Positions 14,587-24,436 of a stretch of 64,000 nucleotides of DNA are shown here, piece by piece (positions within the stretch are counted from its first letter, which is position 1; the number at the start of each line of letters is the position of its first letter). A model generated the notes under the pieces. That model saw only the letters and a list, made by a program, of their open reading frames with translations. It had not been told where the DNA came from and did no database searches. The stretch comes from Empedobacter stercoris (lineage in GTDB: Bacteria > Bacteroidota > Bacteroidia > Flavobacteriales > Weeksellaceae): assembly GCF_965137335.1 (NCBI RefSeq), contig NZ_CBCRZD010000014.1. One strand, 5' to 3'. The translations under genes and the position numbers were made by a program.

Positions 14587-17500
14587 CAAACTACCTCTAC
14601 AACATTTATTTTTTGCTGTTCATCATCAATATAAATCAAGATTTTTGTTCGAATTTTATAGCCCAAATTGTTGAAAAATTCAGCATATCTATTCACTTGA
14701 AAATGATGATCTAAATCGGGTTGCCCAGTTTTATAATCAATAATTGAACAATTATTTTCAGCATCAATGACAACACGATCGGCTCTGAAAATATGTCCAT
14801 TTTCATCAATAAAATCGCGTTCGTTTAAAACCGTTAAACCTTCAGCAAAATAGGGAACTAATTTAGCATCTTGTAAGAGATTTTGCAAGGTTTTTTGCAG
14901 ATGTTCTACATTTTCAGCAGAAACAGTACCACGTTGTTTTTCACTTTCGATGATTTTTGGTAAATCATTTTGCGTTACAATTTGTGATAAAATAGTATGA
15001 ATTGTATTTCCAAATTCTGTGAATTTTAACTTTTCTTGTGCTTTTTCTGAATTGGTGTTAATCACCAAACGTGTATTCCAATCCGAAGAATAAATTTTAA
15101 GTTCTGCCGAAGAGTTTTCAATAACTTTTGGTGTTGAAATACGTTCTGGTGTACCTTTCAAAATAACTTCATCTTCAGAAAAGCCTTTGCTGAAAACAAA
15201 TTCGTGTAAATAGTTGGCAATATTTTTTGATTTCGAAGACTCTTTAGGCTTTTGCGCAATCATGTACAATTGTTCTTTTGCACGTGTTGTTGCAACATAA
15301 AGTGTATTAATTTCATCCAATTGAACCAAGTTTTCTTCTTCGTCAATTTTTGATTTTATCGCTTCGTTTTTGATGGTTTTTAATTCATTGTTAATCCCAA
15401 CATAAAACGTTTCGAATGGATTATCTTCATTTTTTTGCAGTGGAATCCAAATTTTAGAATTCTTACTTTGCCAATCCAAAAATGGTAAAATAACAACTGG
15501 AAACTCCAAACCTTTAGACTTGTGAATCGTCATAATTTGAATTGCATCGACACCTTTTGGCGTTTTGATACTTGCTTTATCTTTGATCGTTGACCAAAAT
15601 TCGAGAAACGAATTAAGATCTGATTCATTTTTTGATGAATAGTCTAAAATAACATCCAAAAAGCTCAAAATATAAGCAGGTGAACGTTCTTGTAAATGCA
15701 ATGTACGAATAGCTTTTTCGGTGAAATCATATAACGAAAGGTTTTGATCTTGAATAAAATCTAATTCAATTCCAAGTGATTTGGTTAATTTCAAAAATTT
15801 CGGCAAACCTTCTTTCAACGCTTTTTCAACGGTGATGGTTAAATCATCTGTTCTGAATAATTCTAATTCGTACGCAACCATCAAAAAGCGTATTTTAGAT
15901 TGTTCATCTTGTGGATTTGATGTTATTTTAAACAAATATTCGATTAATTGTATTTCGAATGAATTTTTAAGTAATAAAGCTTCATTGGAAATGACAACCA
16001 AATTATTTTCAGTCAAATATTTCGCCAACAGAACGCCTTGCGCATTACTACGAATCAAAATTGCAATATCACTTAAAGAAAAACCATTTGTACGACAATC
16101 TTCAATCGTTTTCAGAACCAATTCTAAGTTTTTTTCTTTGAATAAGTCTTTTGATCGACCTTCTTGTTCGATAAAATTTATTTTCACAAAACCATCTTTT
16201 TGATGATTGGTGAATTGTTTATTACCGATTTCATACAAATACTGAAAACTTGGTAAATTAAGTTTAGGCGCTATAAACGAATACAATTCATTGTTAAATT
16301 GGATGATATTTTCGTGGCTTCGCCAGTTTTTTTCTAATTCTTCAACCTTGATATTTTCTTCTTCTTTTCGATCAATTAAATCTATCATTTGTGCTGGATT
16401 TCCTCCTCGCCAACGGTATATAGATTGTTTTGCATCACCAACCAACATAATCGTGTCAGATTGCGCACGCGCATTTTCCACCAACGGATTTAGATTGTTC
16501 CATTGTAAAGTTGAAGTATCTTGAAATTCATCAATAAAATAGTGATTGTAGCGCGAGCCAATTCGTTCGTAAATAAAATTAGCAGGTTGTTGTTGCAGAT
16601 TTTTACTGATGATGGTATTGAATTCGTTTATCAATAAAACATTCGAATCTTTTTTGATCGAATCCAACGATTTTTCGACTTCATTAATCAACGAAATTGA
16701 CGAAATGTTTTTTTGAATAGACGTTAATAAAAGTAAGTGATCATTAATATTTGCAGCTTTTTCGAACAAATCTTTAATCTGTGGAAAAATAGATTCGGCA
16801 ATTACATCTTTTACTTTCGAAAGATAACCGCCTTCTAAAACATCTTTTGTGTTGGCATCGGTTGGTAAAATCAATCCAAAACCATCATAATTCTTTAATT
16901 TTTGGAAAAAAGCGGCAATACCACGACTTTTTCCAGGTAATTCGTTTACAGAAATTCCATTGTTTGCCAGCAACTCAAAAAACTCATTTCCGATTGTAAT
17001 CAATCCATCTTTCAACGTTTTGATATCATCAAAAATAACCTTTCGGTAACGAATAAATTCGTCTAATGAAATATTTTTTAACTTTTCTAAATCTTGTAAA
17101 TGACGATCGTTTGAAATATCAGAAGTGTCAGAAGAAAGGGTTTTACGGATATCCCATGATTTATTTTCGTCCATATTATCCAACGCAATTTTGATCATGG
17201 TTTGCGTTAATTTTTCGTCTTCTCCAATTTTTGAATAGAGTAAATCAACCGATTCGTTGATAATTTCTGTTGTATTCATTTCGACATCAAAATTCATCGA
17301 TAAACCCAAATCTTGTGCAAAAGATTTCATCAATCGTAGATTAAATTTATCAATCGTAGAAATTGAAAATTTGGAGTAATTATGAAGAATCGCAATCAGA
17401 ATATTATACGCTTTCGCCTTGATAATTTCTGGCTTCATGTTCAATTCAGAAGAAAGTTCAAGAATATAAGAATCTTCTTTTGGATTCGAACTTTTGGCAA

Positions 17501-17696
17501 TTTCTTCCAATGTTTCGATGATACGCTCTTTCATTTCACCAGCAGCTTTGTTGGTAAACGTGATGGCTAATATATGTTCGAAATGATAATCGCTTTCGTT
17601 GGTTAATAACAACGAGAGAAATTCTTTAACTAATGTGTAGGTTTTACCTGCACCAGCTGATGCATTGTAAATTTTGAAATCGCCTGCTTGTAACAA
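14586..17696 (-). CDS. UvrD/REP helicase with C-terminal PD-(D/E)XK nuclease (AddA/RecB-like)
   Basis: This 1036-residue protein is a superfamily 1A helicase fused to a RecB-family nuclease, the layout of AddA. The Walker A motif is near residues 11-20 (ASAGAGKTYTL). Motif II is YFIDEFQDTSTLQW, motif III is VGDAKQSIYRWRGG, and motif V is MTIHKSKGLEFPVV. The nuclease domain near the end has IDYKTGQPD. AddAB complexes resect double-strand breaks and degrade foreign DNA. The usual AddB partner is not in this window. A TAnnTTTG-type element (complement of CAAAAATA at 17731-17738) precedes it. It is co-transcribed with uvrC, so it belongs to a DNA-repair operon. Confidence 0.93.
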   Translation of the reverse strand: MLQAGDFKIYNASAGAGKTYTLVKEFLSLLLTNESDYHFEHILAITFTNKAAGEMKERIIETLEEIAKSSNPKEDSYILELSSELNMKPEIIKAKAYNILIAILHNYSKFSISTIDKFNLRLMKSFAQDLGLSMNFDVEMNTTEIINESVDLLYSKIGEDEKLTQTMIKIALDNMDENKSWDIRKTLSSDTSDISNDRHLQDLEKLKNISLDEFIRYRKVIFDDIKTLKDGLITIGNEFFELLANNGISVNELPGKSRGIAAFFQKLKNYDGFGLILPTDANTKDVLEGGYLSKVKDVIAESIFPQIKDLFEKAANINDHLLLLTSIQKNISSISLINEVEKSLDSIKKDSNVLLINEFNTIISKNLQQQPANFIYERIGSRYNHYFIDEFQDTSTLQWNNLNPLVENARAQSDTIMLVGDAKQSIYRWRGGNPAQMIDLIDRKEEENIKVEELEKNWRSHENIIQFNNELYSFIAPKLNLPSFQYLYEIGNKQFTNHQKDGFVKINFIEQEGRSKDLFKEKNLELVLKTIEDCRTNGFSLSDIAILIRSNAQGVLLAKYLTENNLVVISNEALLLKNSFEIQLIEYLFKITSNPQDEQSKIRFLMVAYELELFRTDDLTITVEKALKEGLPKFLKLTKSLGIELDFIQDQNLSLYDFTEKAIRTLHLQERSPAYILSFLDVILDYSSKNESDLNSFLEFWSTIKDKASIKTPKGVDAIQIMTIHKSKGLEFPVVILPFLDWQSKNSKIWIPLQKNEDNPFETFYVGINNELKTIKNEAIKSKIDEEENLVQLDEINTLYVATTRAKEQLYMIAQKPKESSKSKNIANYLHEFVFSKGFSEDEVILKGTPERISTPKVIENSSAELKIYSSDWNTRLVINTNSEKAQEKLKFTEFGNTIHTILSQIVTQNDLPKIIESEKQRGTVSAENVEHLQKTLQNLLQDAKLVPYFAEGLTVLNERDFIDENGHIFRADRVVIDAENNCSIIDYKTGQPDLDHHFQVNRYAEFFNNLGYKIRTKILIYIDDEQQKINVVEVV

Positions 17697-17768
17697 ATTC
17701 TGAATTTTTAGGAAAGTTAAACAATCTTCTCAAAAATAGAAAATCAGAATGCCAAAACATGACGTACT

Positions 17769-17802
17769 AAAAAAGGAAACTCAACTGAGTTTCCTTTTTT
17801 GT
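17769..17802 (-). terminator. Terminator of the blaI-blaR1 operon
   Basis: Perfect stem AAAGGAAACTCA/TGAGTTTCCTTT with a 2-base loop and flanking A/T runs, 29 bases after the blaR1-like stop at 17831. Confidence 0.85.
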
Positions 17803-17830
17803 AAATGTTATAAATGCGATGAAATTTTGA

Positions 17831-19606
17831 TTATTTCTTAATTTCTTTTTTTAGCTGTTTTTGCTTTTTTTCAATCTCCTTTAGCATTTGTTTAGTGTTT
17901 TTTTCTTGTAATACAAGTTCTTTCTTTTTTTCTTCAAGATATTTACTCATTTCTTTAGGATCTTCAGAATAAAATGTTTTTACAGTAAATGAACCTAATT
18001 TTTGTATTTCGGGATTTTTAGGATCAGTTTTTAGAGCTGTAATATCATAACCTCTTGCTTGCGATTCTTTTAATTGTTTTTTTATTTCCGTTTTATCAAT
18101 TCCTTTATTTTTTGAAAAACTTACACTATAACCTTTATCAATTCCTTTTGATTTTAATTTATTTTCTAAATAAATTTTATCAATCTCTGAACTAATAATT
18201 TTGTGTTCAACACCATTTTTGTCGGTGTAAATAGAATAACCATTTTTCAGAGTAATATTATTTTTTACCGTAGGCATTTTAGCAGTTGTTACTTTTTTAT
18301 CAATATTCGGAATATCTTTTTCAGAGTTAAAAATTCTGATAACACTTGAATCTTTTTTGAAAATTTCTATTAAACCTTCGCTCTTTTTTACAATTACTTT
18401 ATTAATATCTTTTGGATCTATTTTTTGTAAAACTTTGCCATCTTTACCATATAGTGTTGTCAGTATTAATTCTTTTTTTCTAACAATATCTTTTATTTTT
18501 ATCGAATCATTCAAAATGATATCTCCAGCATCGTTTAAAATGATTTTGTTTTGCGGATTACTTTTCAAAATATCTTTTAATTCTTCTTTGGTCATTGTTT
18601 TACCATCAGATAAATTTTTGATTAGCGTAATAGTGTCATTCAGGTTTTTCGTTATTTTATTTTCTTCTTTTGTATCAAATATCAAATCCGCTTGCGATTG
18701 AACAGGTTTTTCCAATGCTTGTTCTACCTTTTTTGCTTTATTTTCTACTTCCTGAGCAAAAGATTTTTGAGAAAACAATACAAAAGCGCTTAGTATAAAA
18801 GGTAAAGATGCAAAAGAAAGAGTTTTAGCTTTTCGATTTGAGGTGTTTTTCGTCATCATAAGTAGGCGTTTTTTGGTTAATATAAAATTGAAATTACTCG
18901 CCATCATTGATGGATTTTGAGTTGCAATGCAATCTAAAATTTGATGTTGATAAGTTTTTAAATCAGAGTTTCTTTTTAACACATATTCATCTGCTAAAAA
19001 CTCATGATTTAGTTTGATCGATTTTTTGTAGAAATAAATAAAAGGATTGAACCAAAAAAGGATTTGAAAAATTTCTATCCATAATATATCAAAACTATGT
19101 TTCTGAATACAATGTGCTTTTTCGTGATCAATTAAATTTTGATGTAAATTCTCGAGTTGTTTTTTGGGGATAAAAATATAATTCCAAAAACTATAAGGTT
19201 GACTTGATTGTAAATCGAGAACATAAGTAATTTCGTGGTCTTTTATTTTTTCTTCTGTTTTAATTTTAAATAACAAGTTGTACAAATTGTAACTAAACTT
19301 GGCTAAAAATAAAACTGCAAATAGGATGTAAATTACATTTAAAATATCCCCAAAGTTAATTCCTTCTTCTTGTTGCAATACGTCAGGGTTTTGCATTAAA
19401 AAAGCTAATAGTTCAGGCGAAATATTTGTTTCGTTAGCTGTAATTGGTAAATCTATTTTATACAAAGGCGCTGTCAACGAGAAAACTAACGAGAATAAAA
19501 GATAAAATCGATTGATTTTATACATACTTTCGCGCTCCAATAAAAGTTTGTAAAATGAATACAAAAAACCAGAGCAAAGAATAAATTTTATGACATAAGC
19601 AACCAT
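17831..19606 (-). CDS. BlaR1/MecR1-like M56 membrane metallopeptidase
   Basis: This 591-residue membrane protein has four membrane segments (two before residue 60, one near 105-125, one near 265-285). The gluzincin HEKAH motif of the M56 family lies near residue 168, with FWFNPFIYFY after it. In BlaR1 systems this protease degrades the BlaI repressor when a wall or envelope signal is sensed. The extracytoplasmic part after the last helix is long (about 300 residues). It lacks a penicillin-binding domain; instead it is Lys-rich, with repeated stretches such as KNGYSIYTDKNGVEHKI and a coiled-coil-like tail rich in EKKKEL. The ligand is therefore unlikely to be a beta-lactam. It lies 3 bases after blaI. 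Confidence 0.9.
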   Translation of the reverse strand: MVAYVIKFILCSGFLYSFYKLLLERESMYKINRFYLLFSLVFSLTAPLYKIDLPITANETNISPELLAFLMQNPDVLQQEEGINFGDILNVIYILFAVLFLAKFSYNLYNLLFKIKTEEKIKDHEITYVLDLQSSQPYSFWNYIFIPKKQLENLHQNLIDHEKAHCIQKHSFDILWIEIFQILFWFNPFIYFYKKSIKLNHEFLADEYVLKRNSDLKTYQHQILDCIATQNPSMMASNFNFILTKKRLLMMTKNTSNRKAKTLSFASLPFILSAFVLFSQKSFAQEVENKAKKVEQALEKPVQSQADLIFDTKEENKITKNLNDTITLIKNLSDGKTMTKEELKDILKSNPQNKIILNDAGDIILNDSIKIKDIVRKKELILTTLYGKDGKVLQKIDPKDINKVIVKKSEGLIEIFKKDSSVIRIFNSEKDIPNIDKKVTTAKMPTVKNNITLKNGYSIYTDKNGVEHKIISSEIDKIYLENKLKSKGIDKGYSVSFSKNKGIDKTEIKKQLKESQARGYDITALKTDPKNPEIQKLGSFTVKTFYSEDPKEMSKYLEEKKKELVLQEKNTKQMLKEIEKKQKQLKKEIKK

Positions 19607-19609
19607 AAG

Positions 19610-19987
19610 CTATTTCTTTTTACGGTCTATTTCATTGTCGATGATATCACGTAATTTTTCTAATTCTTCAATAGACATATTGTTTGATTTTGCAAAAAAT
19701 GAAGCAAATTGTGTTGCCGAATTATTAAAGAAGTTTGAAATCATTCCTTTTACTTCTTTCGAAAAATAGTCGTCTTTTTTTACCAAAGCGTAGTATCGAC
19801 GCGAGTTTCCCATTTGTTCGTAATCAATATAACCTTTGTCGCGCATCCTTTTTAATAAAGTAGATATAGTCGTGTTTGCAGGTTTTGGATCGTCATAAGA
19901 ATCGATAATATCTTTGGCGAAAACTTGTTTTCCACTCCAAATAACTTCCATCACTTCTTCTTCTCTTCTTGATAATTTAACTTTCAT
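19610..19987 (-). CDS. BlaI/MecI/CopY-family transcriptional repressor
   Basis: This 125-residue winged-helix protein has the family pattern at the N-terminus (LSRREEEVMEVIW) and the recognition region KPANTTISTLLKRMRDKGY. A C-terminal dimerisation and cleavage region follows. It represses its own operon until the M56 protease encoded next to it is activated. A palindrome TACAATTGTA lies at 19992-20001, directly before its start codon and downstream of its -7 element, an ideal autorepression site. Confidence 0.95.
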   Translation of the reverse strand: MKVKLSRREEEVMEVIWSGKQVFAKDIIDSYDDPKPANTTISTLLKRMRDKGYIDYEQMGNSRRYYALVKKDDYFSKEVKGMISNFFNNSATQFASFFAKSNNMSIEELEKLRDIIDNEIDRKKK

Positions 19988-19991
19988 AATC

Positions 19992-20043
19992 TACAATTGT
20001 AATTTAATTACTACAAATATAGAATTAAATTTAATTTGACCAA
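19992..20043 (-). promoter_or_regulatory. blaI promoter with TACAATTGTA operator
   Basis: On the minus strand TTG (complement at 20041-20043) and TATATTTG (complement of CAAATATA at 20014-20021), 19 bp apart, form a promoter. The perfect 10-bp palindrome TACAATTGTA at 19992-20001 lies just downstream of the predicted start. The TACA/TGTA halves are those bound by BlaI-type repressors. Confidence 0.7.
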
Positions 20044-20076
20044 TTTATTTTTAACTTATTTAACATTTACACACAA

Positions 20077-20099
20077 AAAAAGGAGCAAAAAGCTCCTTG
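20077..20099 (-). terminator. Terminator of the outer-membrane protein gene
   Basis: Stem AAGGAGC/GCTCCTT with a 5-base loop; on the minus strand it is followed by a T run. Confidence 0.8.
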
Positions 20100-20120
20100 A
20101 TATTTTGATTTGAAATGTTA

Positions 20121-20705
20121 TTACATTTCCATTAATTTATACGCTACACCAACACTAAAATAGGTATTCGTAGTACTTTTTGAAGATGGATTATGATTAA
20201 TATCTGTTAATCCTTTTGTAAAACGAGCATTGATTTCTAATTCGTCAGTTACTTTGTATGCAGCTCCTATATTTAATCCAAAATCAAATGTTTTGAAATT
20301 ATCTGTAATTGGCTCTTTAGTCTTAATTTTATTGAATTCTGTTTTTTCTTTAGCAGAAACCAAGAAACCTAATTGAGGACCAAATTCAACATTCAATCCG
20401 TCCATAATTTCATAACGTCCCATTAACGGAATATTAATATTATGTGTAACTATTTTTTTATCACTACCATCATGTTTTTTGATTCCAGCACCTTGTTTTG
20501 AGTATAATAATTCTGGCTGAAAACTAAATTGATCAGTTACTTTGTAATTTGCATAACCACCAACATAAAAGTCTGTTCTAAATTTTGCACTTTCAGTACC
20601 AGATAAAGTCGGGAAGTTAAGACCTCCTTTTACTCCTAAATCAATTTGCGCGTTCGCTGCACTTAATCCACCGAAAAGTGCTATTCCTAAGATTAGTTTC
20701 TTCAT
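20121..20705 (-). CDS. Outer-membrane beta-barrel protein (PorT-like)
   Basis: This 194-residue protein has a clear signal peptide (MKKLILGIALFGGLSAANAQ). Eight-stranded beta-barrel features follow: alternating hydrophobic residues, LGVKGGLNFPTLSG near the start, RYEIMDGLNVEFGPQLGFL in the middle, and a C-terminal strand ending YFSVGVAYKLMEM. Such PorT-family barrels are abundant in Bacteroidota, and their individual roles are mostly unknown. It is monocistronic between kdtA and blaI. The final strand ends in Met instead of the usual aromatic residue. Confidence 0.88.
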   Translation of the reverse strand: MKKLILGIALFGGLSAANAQIDLGVKGGLNFPTLSGTESAKFRTDFYVGGYANYKVTDQFSFQPELLYSKQGAGIKKHDGSDKKIVTHNINIPLMGRYEIMDGLNVEFGPQLGFLVSAKEKTEFNKIKTKEPITDNFKTFDFGLNIGAAYKVTDELEINARFTKGLTDINHNPSSKSTTNTYFSVGVAYKLMEM

Positions 20706-20858
20706 TTTTTTATTACTTAAGTTTGAGTTATATTATTTAATTCAAAAGTAAAGTTTTATTCATAGATAAAATTGAGCTGTTCTTCAAAAAAACAATAATG
20801 CTTTTTTATTTCACAATATCTATGCCTTTTTTGTTAAAAATTCATAAAATATTATGAC

Positions 20859-22109
20859 TTAAATAATTTTCGCTAAATAATCCATAATAATTTTCGTTGC
20901 ATTTGGAGAATTTTGAACAAAATCTCCCGCTTTTTTTCCACTTGCTTTTCTAAAATTTTCGTCATTCATCAAACGGTTCATTATTTTATTAAATTCGGTT
21001 TGATTTGAAATTGAAAAACCACCACCAACTGCTATCAAGTCAACAGCTTCCTGGAATTTTTTGTATTTAGGTCCAAATACAACAGGATTTCCATACGTTA
21101 CAGCTTCTAATGTATTGTGAATTCCTGCTCCAAAACCACCGCCAATATAAGTGATATCTGCATATGCATACACTTTGGATAGTAGTCCAATTGTATTTAG
21201 AATAAAAACTTTTGAATCAATTAAATCTTGTAGCGAAGTTTTTTCTAAATCAGAAAATTTAACAGTTTTTTGATTGATTTTACTCAGAAAAGAATTGATC
21301 TCAGCATCATTCAAATTATGTGGTGCGAAAACAATTTTCCAATCATTCGTTAATTTTTGATTGATTAATTCAATAAATAATTCTTCATCTTTTGGCCACG
21401 AACTTCCAACAACAATTAATTTTGAATGTTGTTTGAAAGTTTCCATAAAATCCAAGTGGTTGTCTTGGTGAATAATTTGTTTAACACGATCAAAACGCGT
21501 ATCACCTGCAATTGTATTCTGTGTAATCTGAATAGAGTCTAATAAATTTTTAGACTTTTCGTTTTGCACAAAGAAATGATTAATTAAACTTAATTTTTTA
21601 GCAAACCAGTTATTTCCATCCTTTTTGAAAAAGTTTTGACTCTCTCTAAAGATAGAGGAAACCACAATTGTTGGTATTTTGTGTTGATGTAAAGTCGAAA
21701 TTAAATTGAACCAATATTCGTATTTCACCAAAATCAAAATTTCGGGATGCAAGACTTTTATTAGTTTTTCTGCATTCGATTTTGTGTCTAAAGGTAAATA
21801 GAAAATTACGTCAGCTCCTTGATAATTTTTTCTAATTTCGTAACCTGAAGGCGAGAAAAAGGAAACAGCAATTTTATGTGTAGGATACTTTTCTTTTAAG
21901 GTTTCGATCACAGGTCGACCTTGTTCAAACTCGCCTAAAGAAGAACAATGTACCCACAAAACTTTATCTGTTTTAGATAGTTTAGAAGCTATTTTTTCTT
22001 CCCAATTATCACGACCATTTATCCAAAGTTTCGCTTTTTCGTTAAAATTCGAAGCCAATTTTAGCGCCATTCCGTACGCCTTGATTGATATATTATAAAA
22101 TCCTTGCAC
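20859..22109 (-). CDS. waaA: 3-deoxy-D-manno-octulosonic acid (Kdo) transferase
   Basis: This 416-residue glycosyltransferase (GT30) attaches Kdo to lipid A on the inner membrane. The N-terminal segment is a membrane-associated helix. The signature HCSSLGEFEQGRP near residues 54-66 contains the catalytic glutamate. The C-terminal Rossmann half carries GGGFGAGIHNTLEA and the nucleotide-sugar-binding FGPKYKKFQEA. Its -7 element (complement of CAAAGTTA at 22117-22124) lies only 7 bases from the ATG, so the mRNA may be nearly leaderless. It is divergent from the DegT-family aminotransferase, another envelope gene. Confidence 0.94.
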   Translation of the reverse strand: MQGFYNISIKAYGMALKLASNFNEKAKLWINGRDNWEEKIASKLSKTDKVLWVHCSSLGEFEQGRPVIETLKEKYPTHKIAVSFFSPSGYEIRKNYQGADVIFYLPLDTKSNAEKLIKVLHPEILILVKYEYWFNLISTLHQHKIPTIVVSSIFRESQNFFKKDGNNWFAKKLSLINHFFVQNEKSKNLLDSIQITQNTIAGDTRFDRVKQIIHQDNHLDFMETFKQHSKLIVVGSSWPKDEELFIELINQKLTNDWKIVFAPHNLNDAEINSFLSKINQKTVKFSDLEKTSLQDLIDSKVFILNTIGLLSKVYAYADITYIGGGFGAGIHNTLEAVTYGNPVVFGPKYKKFQEAVDLIAVGGGFSISNQTEFNKIMNRLMNDENFRKASGKKAGDFVQNSPNATKIIMDYLAKII

Positions 22110-22116
22110 AATCTTG

Positions 22117-22156
22117 CAAAGTTAGAAATTTAGAACGAGCTTTTTTTGTACATTTG
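22117..22156. promoter_or_regulatory. Divergent -7 elements between waaA and the aminotransferase gene
   Basis: TAACTTTG on the minus strand (22124-22117) faces waaA, and TACATTTG on the plus strand (22149-22156) faces the aminotransferase gene starting at 22210. Both match TAnnTTTG exactly. The -33 elements are poor. Confidence 0.5.
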
Positions 22157-22209
22157 TTGTAATAATATCGACTTTTTAAAGTTGTAGATGTTGAAAGATT
22201 CATTAAGTT

Positions 22210-23325
22210 ATGAAAAAAATACAAATGGTTGACTTACAGAGTCAATATCAAAAAATAAAAGGTGACGTTGATGCAGCAATTATGAATGTTTTAGATTCGG
22301 CTGCTTTTATAAATGGACCAGAAGTAAAACAATTCGAAACTGAATTACAAGAATATCTTAACGTAAAACATGTTATTCCTTGTGGAAATGGGACAGATGC
22401 TTTACAAATCGCTTTGATGGCGTTAGGATTGGAGCCAGGTGACGAGGTGATTACGGCAGATTTTACTTTTGCAGCAACGGTAGAAGTGATTGATTTGTTA
22501 AAATTAAATTCTGTTTTAGTGGATGTCGATTATGATACATTTACAATTGATACAGAAAAATTGAAAGCTGCTATTACACCAAAAACTAAAGCAATTATTC
22601 CAGTTCATTTATTTGGGCAATGTGCTAATATGGATGAGATTATGGCAATTGCAAAAGAGCATAACTTATATGTTGTAGAAGATACAGCGCAAGCAATTGG
22701 TGCAGAATACAAAGGTAAAAAAGCCGGTACAATTGGTCATATTGGTTGTACATCTTTCTTCCCTTCTAAAAATTTAGGATGTTACGGAGATGGTGGAGCG
22801 ATTTTTACGAATGATGATGATATTGCACATCGTTTACGTGGAATTGTAAATCACGGAATGTACAAGCGTTACTACCACGATGAAGTAGGGGTTAACTCAC
22901 GTTTAGATTCAGTTCAAGCAGCAGTTTTACGCCGCAAACTACCATTCTTAGACGAGTATAATGCTGCACGTAACAAAGCAGCGGCTTATTATTCAGAAGC
23001 TTTTAAAGATATTGATGCGCTAATTACACCATCAAAAGGAGAAGATACAACGCATGTTTTTCATCAATATACTTTACGTGTAACAAATGGTAAACGTAAC
23101 GAATTGCAAGCTTTCTTAACAGAAAAAGAAATTCCAGCAATGATTTATTATCCTGTTCCATTACGTAAACAAAAAGCGTATGATAACGGTCATTACAATG
23201 ATGCAGACTTCCCAAATACCAATAAATTGGTTGAAGAAGTGATGTCTTTACCGATGCATACAGAGTTAGAAGAAGAACAATTGGTTTATATTACTTCTGC
23301 TGTGCGTGAATTCTTTGGAAAATAA
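22210..23325 (+). CDS. DegT/DnrJ/EryC1-family sugar aminotransferase
   Basis: This 371-residue PLP enzyme transfers an amino group to a keto sugar nucleotide for O-antigen or capsule sugars. It shows the family pattern: QYQKIKGDVDAAI at the start, GNGTDALQIAL, then TAQAIGAEYKGKKAG. The PLP lysine lies in FFPSKNLGCYGDGGA (about residue 188). NSRLDSVQAAVLRRKL and a C-terminal domain follow. It carries its own promoter element and a strong terminator. The neighbours waaA and galE also serve the envelope. WecE/ArnB/WlbE-type substrate specificity cannot be read by eye. Confidence 0.93.
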   Translation: MKKIQMVDLQSQYQKIKGDVDAAIMNVLDSAAFINGPEVKQFETELQEYLNVKHVIPCGNGTDALQIALMALGLEPGDEVITADFTFAATVEVIDLLKLNSVLVDVDYDTFTIDTEKLKAAITPKTKAIIPVHLFGQCANMDEIMAIAKEHNLYVVEDTAQAIGAEYKGKKAGTIGHIGCTSFFPSKNLGCYGDGGAIFTNDDDIAHRLRGIVNHGMYKRYYHDEVGVNSRLDSVQAAVLRRKLPFLDEYNAARNKAAAYYSEAFKDIDALITPSKGEDTTHVFHQYTLRVTNGKRNELQAFLTEKEIPAMIYYPVPLRKQKAYDNGHYNDADFPNTNKLVEEVMSLPMHTELEEEQLVYITSAVREFFGK

Positions 23326-23342
23326 TTTACATTAAAAAAATA

Positions 23343-23379
23343 TGAAAAAGCTTCTGATTGGTTTCAGAAGCTTTTTTAT
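23343..23379 (+). terminator. Terminator of the aminotransferase gene
   Basis: Near-perfect stem AAAAAGCTTCTGA/TTCAGAAGCTTTTT followed by T-rich sequence. Confidence 0.9.
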
Positions 23380-23421
23380 TTGCTTAAATTTGGACTAACT
23401 AATTCAATGAAATTACATAAA

Positions 23422-24435
23422 ATGAATAAAATATTAGTAACTGGTGGTTTAGGCTATATCGGTTCGCATACAGTTGTAGCACTACAAAATGCAGGTTATG
23501 AAGTGGTGATTATTGATGATTTATCAAATACGAATATTGATTTTTTAGATAGAATTGCATCGATTACTTCTATAAAACCATCTTTTTATCAAATTGATTT
23601 AAAAGATCAAGAAAAAGTAAATGAATTTTTTAAGACTAATAAAATTGACGGAATTATCAATTTTGCAGCACATAAAGCGGTTGGTGAATCTGTTGAAAAA
23701 CCGTTGATGTACTATCGTAATAATCTTTTAGGATTAATTAATCTTTTAGATGCGATGAAAGATTATAATGCAGATAATATCATTTTTAGTTCATCTTGTA
23801 CCGTTTATGGACAGGCAGATCATATGCCAATTAATGAACAAACACCACTAAAGAAACCAGAATCTCCTTACGGAAAAACGAAACAAATGGGTGAAGAGAT
23901 TTTAGAAGATTTCTCTACAGCTTTCGATAAAAATGTGATTTGTTTACGTTATTTCAATCCAGTAGGCGCCCATCCTACAGCGAAAATTGGTGAATTACCA
24001 AAAGGAATTCCAAATAATTTGATTCCATATGTTACGCAAACGGCGGCAGGAATTAGAGAAGCTTTATCTGTTTGGGGAGACGATTACCCAACGCGTGATG
24101 GAACAGCAATTAGAGATTATATTGATGTGAATGATTTAGCAGATGCGCACGTAAAAGCTGTAACTCGTTTGATTGAAAATAAAAATAAAGCGAAATTAGA
24201 GTTCTTTAATCTTGGAACAGGAACGGGTTCGACAGTTTTAGAAGTTGTTCATGCTTTTGAAGATGCAAATGATTTGAAATTGAATTATCAGATCAAAGAG
24301 CGTCGAGCGGGAGATATTATCGAAGCCTATGCAGATAATTCGTATGCAGAAAAAGAATTGGGATGGAAACCTGAAACTCAACTTGCAGAAAGTATGCGTA
24401 CAGCTTGGGAATGGCAAAAAAGTTTAGAACAATAA
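23422..24435 (+). CDS. galE: UDP-glucose 4-epimerase
   Basis: From the ATG at 23422 the protein has 337 residues, the normal GalE length. The frame is open from 23380, but that start falls at the end of the preceding terminator. The NAD-binding motif is TGGLGYIGSH at the N-terminus. The catalytic serine is in FSSSCTVYG, and Tyr/Lys are in SPYGKTKQMGEEIL. RYFNPVGAHP and RRAGDIIEAYAD are GalE-specific. It interconverts UDP-glucose and UDP-galactose in the cytosol. It is followed by a strong terminator and stands as its own transcription unit. Confidence 0.95.
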   Translation: MNKILVTGGLGYIGSHTVVALQNAGYEVVIIDDLSNTNIDFLDRIASITSIKPSFYQIDLKDQEKVNEFFKTNKIDGIINFAAHKAVGESVEKPLMYYRNNLLGLINLLDAMKDYNADNIIFSSSCTVYGQADHMPINEQTPLKKPESPYGKTKQMGEEILEDFSTAFDKNVICLRYFNPVGAHPTAKIGELPKGIPNNLIPYVTQTAAGIREALSVWGDDYPTRDGTAIRDYIDVNDLADAHVKAVTRLIENKNKAKLEFFNLGTGTGSTVLEVVHAFEDANDLKLNYQIKERRAGDIIEAYADNSYAEKELGWKPETQLAESMRTAWEWQKSLEQ

Positions 24436-24436
24436 A

